DNA of 64,000 nt from an uncultured Eubacteriales bacterium (GTDB lineage: Bacteria; Bacillota; Clostridia; Oscillospirales; Oscillospiraceae): positions 1 to 64,000 of the forward strand of contig ONGR01000004.1 in NCBI GenBank assembly GCA_900317425.1, in the 5' to 3' direction. Position 1 is the stretch's first letter. The number at the start of each line of letters is the position of its first letter. The translations under genes were made by a program, and so were the position numbers. Below the pieces are notes generated by a model. The model was not told where the DNA came from and did not search any database. It saw only the letters and a program-made list of their open reading frames with translations. This document shows positions 51,426-59,214 of this stretch, piece by piece.

Positions 51426-53020
51426 GGTGTATCCTCCCGTATGGTGTTCAGGATCTGCTCGGCGGCCCGGATGCCGTCGGCGGCGGCGGAGAGGATGCCG
51501 CCGGCGTAGCCGGCTCCCTCGCCGCAGGGGTAGAGACCCCGGATGTTGCTCTGTCCGCTCCCGTCCCGGATGATCCGCACCGGGGAAGAGGATCGGCTCT
51601 CCACGGCGGTCAGCAGGGCATCGGGCTGGGCGTAGCCCCGGAGCCGCTGCTCCAGCAGAGGCAGGGCATGCTCCATGGCCTTTGCCACGAAGGGCGGCAG
51701 GCAGCGGTGCAGGTCCGTGTAGACCACGCCGGGCCGGTAACTGGGCAATACGCTGCCCGGCCCGGTGCTGGGCCGTCCGGCCAGGAAATCTGCCAGGCGC
51801 TGGCAGGGGGCGCGATAGTCCCCGCCGCCCAGGGCGAAGGCGTCTTTTTCCAGCTTTCGCTGGAACTCGACGCCCGCCAGAGGATGGTCACTGCCGAAAT
51901 CCGCCGGCGTCACGTTGATGAGGAGAGCGCCGTTGATGTTCTCCCTGTCCCGGGCGTATTCGCTCATGCCGTTGGTCACCACCTGCCCCGTCTCCGAGGC
52001 GGCGGCCACCACCTGTCCGCCGGGGCAGACGCAGAAGGAAAAGGCGCTGCGCCCGTCGGGGAGATGACAGGCCAGCTTGTAGCTGGCGGCCCCCAGACCG
52101 GGATGCCCGGCGTAGGTCTTGTACTGGACGGCATCCATATCGGCCTGCCGGTGCTCGATGCGCACACCCACGGCGAAGGGCTTCTGCTCCATGGCCGCCC
52201 CCGCCGTGTGCAGCATGGCGAAGGTGTCCCGGGCGCTGTGTCCCGGCGCCAGGATCACCTGCCGGGCCGGCAGGGTGTAGGTGCCCTCCGGGCCGGTGAC
52301 GTCGATGGCTGTCAGCCGTCCGTCCTTCACATGAACTTTGTCGAGCCGGTGGCCGAAACGGATATCCGCGCCGTGATTCTGCAGCTCCCGGCGCAGGTTT
52401 TGCAGGGTGATATGGAGCTTGTCGGTGCCCACGTGGGGCTTGGCGTCGGTGAGGATGGTGTCCGGCGCGCCGCAGGCGACCATCTGCTCCAGGATCCACC
52501 GGTGACGCAGATCCCGGGTGCCGGTGTTCAGCTTGCCGTCGGAGAAGGCCCCGGCACCGCCCTCGCCGAACTGGACGTTGGACTCGGTGTCCAGCTCTCC
52601 ACCGCTCCAGAAGGCCTCCACGTCCCGGACGCGGCGCTCCGTGGGCTGACCCCGCTCCAGCAGGATGGGCCGGGCGCCGCAGCGGCTGAGCACCAGCGCG
52701 GCGAAGAGACCCGCCGGCCCGGCACCTACCACGATGGGCCGGATCTCCGGCGCGGCGACGGCGTCGGGCAGGGCATAGAGCTTCGGCTCGTAGACGCTCA
52801 CCCGGCGGTCATGGCAGCGCCGCAGCACCTGCTGCTCGTTCCGGACCTCCGCCGCCAGCGTGTAGACCAGGGTCAGCTCCTCCCGGGCGTCCACCGCCCG
52901 CCGCAGCACCCGGAGGGAGAGGATATCCCCCGCCGCCACGCGCAGCAGCTTCGCCGCCCTGGCCCGCAGGGCGTCCTCCTTCTGATCGGGATTCAGTTTG
53001 ATCTGATCCAGCCGCAGCAT
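51422..53020 (-). CDS. FAD-dependent oxidoreductase (COG2509-like)
   Basis: The 532-residue flavoprotein has an N-terminal 90-residue extension, then an FAD-binding GAGPAGLFAALVLSRCG, the FGEGGAGAFSDGKLNTGT motif of this family, VGVRIEHRQADMD and a C-terminal GLYPCGEGAGYAGGILSAAADG. These uncharacterised dehydrogenases are widespread in Firmicutes. There is no NAD-binding second Rossmann motif. AACGAGGTGCCGAT precedes the ATG at 53020. It overlaps the dehydrogenase gene by four bases. Confidence 0.9.
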   Translation of the reverse strand: MLRLDQIKLNPDQKEDALRARAAKLLRVAAGDILSLRVLRRAVDAREELTLVYTLAAEVRNEQQVLRRCHDRRVSVYEPKLYALPDAVAAPEIRPIVVGAGPAGLFAALVLSRCGARPILLERGQPTERRVRDVEAFWSGGELDTESNVQFGEGGAGAFSDGKLNTGTRDLRHRWILEQMVACGAPDTILTDAKPHVGTDKLHITLQNLRRELQNHGADIRFGHRLDKVHVKDGRLTAIDVTGPEGTYTLPARQVILAPGHSARDTFAMLHTAGAAMEQKPFAVGVRIEHRQADMDAVQYKTYAGHPGLGAASYKLACHLPDGRSAFSFCVCPGGQVVAAASETGQVVTNGMSEYARDRENINGALLINVTPADFGSDHPLAGVEFQRKLEKDAFALGGGDYRAPCQRLADFLAGRPSTGPGSVLPSYRPGVVYTDLHRCLPPFVAKAMEHALPLLEQRLRGYAQPDALLTAVESRSSSPVRIIRDGSGQSNIRGLYPCGEGAGYAGGILSAAADGIRAAEQILNTIREDTP

Positions 53021-53066
53021 ATCGGCACCTCGTTCAAGAAAAGTTAAAAAATACCGGGGGATAATT

Positions 53067-53109
53067 AAAGCTTATTTTAAGCTTTCTGTCTATGATAGGA
53101 GACAGAAAG
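53067..53109. promoter_or_regulatory. Two overlapping inverted repeats upstream of the second htrA
   Basis: AAAGCTTA (53067-53074) pairs with TAAGCTTT (53078-53085). CTTTCTGTC (53082-53090) pairs with GACAGAAAG (53101-53109) around a loop that contains TATGAT (53091-53096), a possible -10. The layout suggests an operator or mutually exclusive hairpins controlling htrA. No convincing -35 is placed. Confidence 0.55.
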
Positions 53110-53194
53110 AAAAGTGGCCCGCTGTCGATCATATGATACCATAAAGGGCGGCGGCTCACAAGCAAAACCCGAAAGGGAAAAGGAGGTCATTTCC

Positions 53195-54583
53195 ATGACG
53201 AATGAACATGACGAGTTTGACAGCCGGGAGAACGGCTATCGCTATACCCGTGAGGACGGTCTGCCCCGGGACGACTACCGCCCCGCCTACCGGGATCAGC
53301 CCGACGAGACCGGCAGCGTCTATTATACCGCGCCCGTTCCGGCGCCGAAGAAGAGCCTCTTCCGGCGCGGCTGGGCCAAGGTAACGGCGGCTGCGCTGGC
53401 GGTGGCCGTGCTGGCCGGCGCCTGCGGCTACGGCGGCGCAGCCCTGTTCCGTTCTGCCCATACCGATCATACTACCGTGACCCAGAGTACCCGTGACGCG
53501 GTGGAGGTGTCCTTGAAGAAGGTGGACGGCAGCACCGTCATGACCCCCTCGGAGGTCTACGCCGCCACGGTGAACTCCGTGGTGTCCATCAACACCTCCG
53601 CCACCACCACCAACGCCTTCGGCCAGCCGGTGGAGACGGCCAGCGCCGGCAGCGGCTTCGTCATCACCACCGACGGCTATATCGTCACCAACCAGCACGT
53701 GGTCAGCGGCGCCACCGCCGTCAACGTGACCCTCTATAACGGTCAGACCTATCCCGCCACCGTGGTGGGCGGCGACAGCGACTATGACGTGGCCGTGCTG
53801 AAGATCGAGGCCGACGGCCTCCAGACCGTGACCCTGGGCAGCAGCGCCGAGCTGAACGTGGGCGACACCATCCTGGCCATCGGCAATCCCCTGGGCGAGC
53901 TGACCTTCTCCATGAGCAAGGGCATCGTCTCCTGCTGTGACCGGGCCATCAACGTGGACGGCACGCCGTTCAATATGATCCAGGTGGACTGCTCCATCAA
54001 CCCCGGCAACTCCGGCGGCGCCCTGGTGAACCTGTACGGCGAGGTGGTGGGCATCGTGTCCGCCAAGTACTCCTCCTACTCCTCCACCACCGTGGAGGGC
54101 CTGGGCTTCGCCATCCCCATTGATGACGTCCAGACCATCATCACCGACATCATGGAGAACGGACAGGTCACCGACAAGGCCTACATGGCCATCACCGCCG
54201 GCACCATGACCGAGTCCATGGCCGCCCAGTACCGCATCGACGTGACCAAGGGCGTGTTTGTGTTCTCCACCGTGGAGGGCGGCGCCGGCGAGAAGGCCGG
54301 GCTGAAGCTGGGCGACGTGATCACCAAGCTCAACGACACCGACATCACCTCCATGGAGGATCTGGCCGCCGCCAAGAAGAACTTCAAGGCCGGCGACACC
54401 GTGACCCTGACGGTCTACCGGGAGGGCGAGTATATCACCACGGAGCTGACCTTCGACGCCCAGCCCCAGACCACCGGCACGGAGCAGCAGACGCCCCAGC
54501 CCAACCAGGGACAGCAGGCGCCCGACAACTGGGAGGACTTCTACAACTACTTCTTTGGCGGCCGCAACGGTTGGGGCAACTGA
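53195..54583 (+). CDS. HtrA/DegP-like membrane-anchored serine protease (second copy)
   Basis: The 462-residue protease has a Tyr- and acid-rich cytoplasmic tail (1-56), one membrane segment (about 63-85), a trypsin-like domain with H168 (TNQHVVS), D198 (DYDVAVLK) and S273 (NPGNSGGALV), a PDZ domain (about 355-440) and a Gln/Pro-rich C-terminus ending NYFFGGRNGWGN. The start at 53195 follows GGGAAAAGGAGGTCATTTCC. It differs from the HtrA at 8214 in tail and spacing and has no adjacent two-component system. It acts in extracytoplasmic protein quality control. Confidence 0.94.
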   Translation: MTNEHDEFDSRENGYRYTREDGLPRDDYRPAYRDQPDETGSVYYTAPVPAPKKSLFRRGWAKVTAAALAVAVLAGACGYGGAALFRSAHTDHTTVTQSTRDAVEVSLKKVDGSTVMTPSEVYAATVNSVVSINTSATTTNAFGQPVETASAGSGFVITTDGYIVTNQHVVSGATAVNVTLYNGQTYPATVVGGDSDYDVAVLKIEADGLQTVTLGSSAELNVGDTILAIGNPLGELTFSMSKGIVSCCDRAINVDGTPFNMIQVDCSINPGNSGGALVNLYGEVVGIVSAKYSSYSSTTVEGLGFAIPIDDVQTIITDIMENGQVTDKAYMAITAGTMTESMAAQYRIDVTKGVFVFSTVEGGAGEKAGLKLGDVITKLNDTDITSMEDLAAAKKNFKAGDTVTLTVYREGEYITTELTFDAQPQTTGTEQQTPQPNQGQQAPDNWEDFYNYFFGGRNGWGN

Positions 54584-54597
54584 AGAGCGCACAGAGA

Positions 54598-54632
54598 AAA
54601 AAGCGGTGTGACTGTCGGTCACACCGCTTTTT
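54598..54632. terminator. Bidirectional terminator between htrA and the Sel1 gene
   Basis: AAAAAGC-GGTGTGAC (54598-54612) pairs with GTCACACC-GCTTTTT (54618-54632). T-tracts occur on both strands between convergent genes. Confidence 0.94.
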
Positions 54633-54640
54633 GTATAGGT

Positions 54641-56935
54641 TTATTTCAGCTTGGCATACCGCCAGAAGGCCAGGGCCGCGCCGCCGGCACACCACAGGAT
54701 GGACCACAGCGCCGAGCGGTCGCCCAGGGTGGAGTAGGCCAGAAGCAGCGACAGCACCATGAGCCCCAGCATGATGCCCAGCACCAGGTGGAGGAACCGC
54801 CACACCTTCCGGGATTTGGCGCCGGAGGCGCGCTCCAGGGGAAAGACCTTCCAGGCCAGGGCATACAGGCCCGCGGCGATGACGCCGGAGATCAGCATCA
54901 TCCGGAGATCCGACCGGTCGCCCCCCATGGAGTCGAAGAACATGAAACCGCCGATGAAGCAGAAGAACGCCGCGAAGCCGCCGAAGATTCGGGCCAGATA
55001 GTGGAGCGAATTGTGGTTGGCCCGCACCCGCTTCAGCCCCTCCGCCGCCGGCTTGTGGCCTCCGTCCAGGGCCTTCTGATAGAGGGCGGCGGCCTTTTTG
55101 CGGTCCTTCTTCACGCCCCGGCCGTTCTCATAGAGGATGGCCAGGTTGTGGCTGGCCAGAGGCAGACCCATGTCGCTGGCCTTGGTGTACCACTCCACCG
55201 CCTTGGCCAGATCCCTCTCGCAGCCATAGCCCTTTTCATACATGAAGGCCAGGTTGTTGCAGGCGGTGTCGTCGCCCTGAAGGGCGGATTTTTCGTAATA
55301 GGCGAAGGCGGCGTTCAGATCCTTCTCCACGCCGATGCCCCGCTCACAGCAGTAGCCGTACTGGCACTGGGCGCCGGGATGGCCCTCGTCGGCGGCCATG
55401 CGGTAGAGCTTGGCGGCCTTGACGGGATCCTTCTCCGTGCCCCGTCCGGCGAAGAGCATGTTGGCCAGGAAGTACTGACCCACCACGTCGCCCTGCCGGG
55501 CGGCCATCTCATAGAGCTCCACGGCCCGGGAGAGCTTCTTCTCCACGCCGATGCCGTTTTCATAGCACACGCCCAGGGCCCGCTGACCGCCGGCATAGCC
55601 CTGGTCGGCGGCGGCGCGATAGAGGGAGGCGGCCCGTTCCCGGTCCTTCTCCACGCCCCGGCCCGCCTCGAAATGGAGGCCCAGGAAATACTGGGCCCGG
55701 GGGAACCCCTGCCGGGCGGCGGCACGGAAATATGACACCGCCTTCTCATCGTTGCGCTCCACGCCGGAGCCGCTGCGGTACAGCACGCCCAGGTTGCACT
55801 GCCCCTCGGCGCCGCCCTGCTCCGCTGCCTTGCGGTACCAGGCCACGGCCTGGTCCATGTTTTCTTCCACGCCCCGGCCTGCCTCGTAGCACACGCCCAG
55901 ATGGGCCATGGCCCGGACGTGACCCTGCTCGGCGGCGCGGCGGTAGTAATCCACGGCCTTTTTGTCATCCACCGGCGTGCCCCGGCCGCAGGTGCAGCAC
56001 AGGCCCGCCTGGAAGAGGGCGCTGGGATGGCCGGACTGGGCCGCCGCCTCATACCAGCGGAAGGCCTCCCGGGCGTTTTCCTCCACGCCGTCGCCGTTGT
56101 CATAGCATTTGCCCAGGAAGAACTGGGCCCGGGGCAGCCCCAGCTCCGCCGCCCGGCGGAACAGGTCGACAGCCTTCTTCTCGTCCGCCTGGGTGCCCTT
56201 GCCCTGGAAATACAGCACGCCCAGGGAACAGAGCCCGTCGGGATAGTCCTGGCGGGCGGACTCCTCATAGAGCAGGAAGGCCTTTTTCTCGTCCCGGGGC
56301 ACGCCGTTGCCGAACTCGTAGCACACGCCCAGCAGGGACTGGGCCCGGGGCAGATGCTGCTCCGCCGCCTGGGCAAAATAGTGGGCGGCATTCTCGTAGC
56401 TCTGCTCCACGCCGATGCCGTGGTAGTACATGTTGCCCAGATTGCACTGGCCCATGGGATAGCCCTGGTCGGCGGCGGCGCGGTAGAGAGCCACCGCCTT
56501 TTTCACGTCCTTTTCCGTGGACTGCCCGTTCTCATAGAACACGCCCAGGTCGCACAGGGCGGGGGGATAGCCCATCTCGGCGGACTCGCTGAACAGGGCG
56601 AAGGCCTTGTCGGAATCCGGGCCGGTGCCCAGACCGTTGTCGTAGCACACGCCCAGCCAGTACCGGCCCACGGGATCGTCGGCCGGCGTCTGGCTCAGCC
56701 AGTAGAAGGCCTTGTCCGGATCCTTTTCCATGCCGTTGGTGCCGTAGAGGCAGTTCAGCGCCATCTGCACCTGGGCGCTGGCGTCGCCCTCCTCGGCGGC
56801 CTGGCGGCACTCATCCAGCCGCTCCCGGGCCTGGCGGCGCTTCTGGTCGGCCAGCTTCAGCATCTCCGGGGAAAAGAAGACCACCGGCCCGTCGGCGTTG
56901 GGGGTATTCTGCAAATTCTCTCTGTTCTCGTCCAT
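54641..56935 (-). CDS. Sel1-repeat protein with C-terminal membrane domain
   Basis: The 764-residue protein has about 17 consecutive Sel1-like repeats of 36 residues (about 30-640), each with the pattern AAxxG/LGxCYxxGxGVxxD, forming a long superhelical scaffold. At least three to four membrane helices close the protein (about 645-764, GGFAAFFCFIGGFMFF and following). Repeats are regular, so domain size is well supported. Sel1 proteins assemble signalling or cell-wall complexes. The start at 56935 (MDENRENLQ) has AAAGGAGGAGTTTCATCC; an ATG at 56989 lacks a ribosome site. No partner gene is adjacent. Confidence 0.9.
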   Translation of the reverse strand: MDENRENLQNTPNADGPVVFFSPEMLKLADQKRRQARERLDECRQAAEEGDASAQVQMALNCLYGTNGMEKDPDKAFYWLSQTPADDPVGRYWLGVCYDNGLGTGPDSDKAFALFSESAEMGYPPALCDLGVFYENGQSTEKDVKKAVALYRAAADQGYPMGQCNLGNMYYHGIGVEQSYENAAHYFAQAAEQHLPRAQSLLGVCYEFGNGVPRDEKKAFLLYEESARQDYPDGLCSLGVLYFQGKGTQADEKKAVDLFRRAAELGLPRAQFFLGKCYDNGDGVEENAREAFRWYEAAAQSGHPSALFQAGLCCTCGRGTPVDDKKAVDYYRRAAEQGHVRAMAHLGVCYEAGRGVEENMDQAVAWYRKAAEQGGAEGQCNLGVLYRSGSGVERNDEKAVSYFRAAARQGFPRAQYFLGLHFEAGRGVEKDRERAASLYRAAADQGYAGGQRALGVCYENGIGVEKKLSRAVELYEMAARQGDVVGQYFLANMLFAGRGTEKDPVKAAKLYRMAADEGHPGAQCQYGYCCERGIGVEKDLNAAFAYYEKSALQGDDTACNNLAFMYEKGYGCERDLAKAVEWYTKASDMGLPLASHNLAILYENGRGVKKDRKKAAALYQKALDGGHKPAAEGLKRVRANHNSLHYLARIFGGFAAFFCFIGGFMFFDSMGGDRSDLRMMLISGVIAAGLYALAWKVFPLERASGAKSRKVWRFLHLVLGIMLGLMVLSLLLAYSTLGDRSALWSILWCAGGAALAFWRYAKLK

Positions 56936-57040
56936 GGATGAAACTCCTCCTTTCGGCGTGAGCCGCGGGGCAAACGATTCTTTTGTCATAATATATCATA
57001 TTTCCCCGCCGATGACAATCGCCGTTTGTATCGTAAAGGC

Positions 57041-57069
57041 TTGCACTCTTCCGGAAAAAATGGTAAAAT
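57041..57069 (+). promoter_or_regulatory. Sigma-A promoter of ychF
   Basis: TTGCAC (57041-57046), 17 nt, TAAAAT (57064-57069), 42 bp before the ATG. Confidence 0.86.
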
Positions 57070-57110
57070 TTCCGATTGGAGTATGAAAAGTAAAAGGGAG
57101 GTATTCCTCT

Positions 57111-58220
57111 ATGAAATTAGGAATTGTGGGCCTGCCCAACGTGGGCAAATCCACCCTGTTCAATGCCATCACCAACGCCGGCGCCGAGAGCGCCAACTAT
57201 CCCTTCTGCACCATTGAGCCCAACGTGGGCATGGTGGCCGTGCCCGATCCCCGGCTGGACAAGCTGGCGGAGATGTACGAGCCGGACAAGAAGACCCCCG
57301 CCGTCATCGAGTTCGTGGACATCGCGGGTCTGGTGAAGGGCGCCAGCCAGGGCGCGGGCCTGGGCAACAAGTTCCTGGAGAACATCCGCCGCACCGACGC
57401 CATCGTCCACGTGGTGCGCTGCTTTGACGATGAGAACATCATGCACGTGGTGGCCGACGCCTCCCAGAACGTGCCGGTGGATCCCCTGGGCGACATCGAG
57501 ACCATCGATCTGGAGCTGATCATGGCGGACCTGGAGATGGTGAACCGCCGGGTGGAGAAGGCCACGAAGGCCGCCAAGGGCGACAAGAAGTTCCTCCACG
57601 AGGCGGAGGTGTTCCGTGCTCTGGCGGAGCATCTGGACGCCGGCAAGTCCGCCCGCACCTTCGACGCCGGGGACGATGCCGCCCTCATCGCCACCGCGGA
57701 CCTGCTGAGTCTCAAGCCCATCATCTACGCCGCCAACATGGACGAGGACGGCTTTGCCGACTACGAGAACAACGCCTATTACCGCCAGGTGGCGGAGCTG
57801 GCCGCCCGGGAGGGCGCCCGGGTCCTGCCCATCTGCGCCAAGCTGGAGCAGGATATCGCCGAGCTGGACGATCCGGAGGAGCGGGCCATGTTCCTGGAGG
57901 ATCTGGGCATCGAGAAGTCCGGCCTGGACCGTCTGATTCAGTGCTCCTACGAGCTGCTGGGCCTCATCTCCTTCCTGACCTACGGCAAGGACGAGTGCCG
58001 CGCCTGGACCATCCGCAAGGGCACCAAGGCGCCCCAGGCCGCCGGCAAGATCCACTCCGACATCGAGCGCGGCTTCATCCGGGCCGAGACCATCAACTTT
58101 GACGAGATGATCGCCTGCGGCAGCGTCAACGCCGCCAAGGAGAAGGGCCTGCTGCGCTCTGAGGGCAAGGAGTACGTGGTCAAGGACGGCGACATGATCT
58201 ACTTCCGGTTCAACGTCTGA
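57111..58220 (+). CDS. ychF: Redox-responsive ATPase YchF
   Basis: The 369-residue Obg-family P-loop NTPase hydrolyses ATP rather than GTP. It has G1 GLPNVGKST, G3 DIAGLVKGA, the NxxE-type G4 (AANMDEDG), a coiled-coil arm and a C-terminal TGS domain (KDECRAWTIRKGTKAPQAAG). It associates with ribosomes and is involved in stress responses. AAAGGGAGGTATTCCTCT precedes the ATG. The HAD gene follows 16 bp downstream. Confidence 0.97.
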   Translation: MKLGIVGLPNVGKSTLFNAITNAGAESANYPFCTIEPNVGMVAVPDPRLDKLAEMYEPDKKTPAVIEFVDIAGLVKGASQGAGLGNKFLENIRRTDAIVHVVRCFDDENIMHVVADASQNVPVDPLGDIETIDLELIMADLEMVNRRVEKATKAAKGDKKFLHEAEVFRALAEHLDAGKSARTFDAGDDAALIATADLLSLKPIIYAANMDEDGFADYENNAYYRQVAELAAREGARVLPICAKLEQDIAELDDPEERAMFLEDLGIEKSGLDRLIQCSYELLGLISFLTYGKDECRAWTIRKGTKAPQAAGKIHSDIERGFIRAETINFDEMIACGSVNAAKEKGLLRSEGKEYVVKDGDMIYFRFNV

Positions 58221-58236
58221 TAGGGTGGAGCATCGT

Positions 58237-58878
58237 ATGAAATATCGCGCGGTTTTGTTTGATATGGACGGCACACTGCTGAACACCCTGGGTGACATCG
58301 GCGGCACGCTGAACGACGTGCTCGCCGCCAACCGCTATCCGACCCACACCATGACGGAGTACCGCAGCATGGTGGGCAACGGTGCGTTGGTTCTGACCCG
58401 CCAGGCCCTGCCGGCGGACACGGCGGAGGACGAGGTGCAGCGGGTCTACCGGGAGTACCGGGACTATTACCGGGACCACCCCTGCTCCGTGACGGTGCCC
58501 TATGAGGGCATCCCGGAGCTGTTGGAGACGCTGGAGAAAAACGGCGTCAAGGTGGCGGTGGTGTCCAACAAGCCCGATCCCACCGCCAAGGCGGTGGCCC
58601 GGCAGTTCTTTCCCGGCGTGCTGACGGTGGGGGACGACGGCATCCATCCCCGGAAGCCGGCGCCGGACAACGTGTTCCGGACGCTGGAGCAGCTGGGCGT
58701 GTCCCGGTCGGAGGCCCTCTACGTGGGGGACAGCGAGGTGGACGCCGCCACGGCCAAAAACGCCGGCATGGACGCGGCCATCGTGGGCTGGGGCTACCGG
58801 GACCGGGACTTCCTCCTCGCTCATGGGGCGGAGGAGGTCGTGGAGACCGTCAGCCAATTGCTGGAAAAGATCATTTGA
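58237..58878 (+). CDS. HAD-family hydrolase, phosphoglycolate-phosphatase-like
   Basis: The 213-residue subfamily IA phosphatase has motif I LFDMDGTLLNTLGD, motif II VVSNKPD, the Lys in HPRKPAPDN and motif IV YVGDSEVDAATA. It is likely to act on phosphoglycolate or a related sugar phosphate; the exact substrate is not clear. The start at 58237 follows GGTGGAGCATCGT. A GTG at 58225 would add four residues. It is probably co-transcribed with ychF. Confidence 0.92.
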   Translation: MKYRAVLFDMDGTLLNTLGDIGGTLNDVLAANRYPTHTMTEYRSMVGNGALVLTRQALPADTAEDEVQRVYREYRDYYRDHPCSVTVPYEGIPELLETLEKNGVKVAVVSNKPDPTAKAVARQFFPGVLTVGDDGIHPRKPAPDNVFRTLEQLGVSRSEALYVGDSEVDAATAKNAGMDAAIVGWGYRDRDFLLAHGAEEVVETVSQLLEKII

Positions 58879-58882
58879 CACG

Positions 58883-58911
58883 TTGACAACGGCCAAAAGC
58901 CGTGATATATT
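58883..58911 (+). promoter_or_regulatory. Sigma-A promoter of the thrS leader
   Basis: TTGACA (58883-58888), 17 nt, TATATT (58906-58911). The spacer holds the short palindrome ACGGC-CAAAA-GCCGT. Confidence 0.87.
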
Positions 58912-58917
58912 GTGATG

Positions 58918-59179
58918 TAATCACGAAAAGGCAATGACGAGGACGCCGTCGGTGAAAGACGCCAGAGAGATGCTCCCTGTGCTGCAAGAGCATTCGCCGG
59001 AAACCGAACAGGCCACCGCCTCCGAGCCGCCCCCCCGAACGGAAATACCCAGTAGGCGGGGACGGGTTCTCCCGTTACAGAGATCACGAGCGACGGCGAA
59101 AAGCCGTAAGCAGGGTGGAACCGTGGAGTAAAGCATTTTACCCCACCCCTGAAACCGATCAGGGGTGGGGTTCTTTTTT
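58918..59179 (+). ncRNA. T-box leader of thrS (Thr specifier)
   Basis: The roughly 260-nt leader has stem I elements (CCAGAGAG and GCTGCAAGAGC apical parts), a specifier ACC at 59015-59017, the T-box AGGGTGGAACCGTGG (59112-59126) and a terminator with 12-bp arms CCCCACCCCTGA (59141-59152) and TCAGGGGTGGGG (59159-59170), then TTCTTTTTT. Uncharged tRNA-Thr should allow read-through into thrS. Confidence 0.93.
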
Positions 59180-59214
59180 ATCCCCGTCCCCGAATGAAAA
59201 AGGAGGAAACGATC

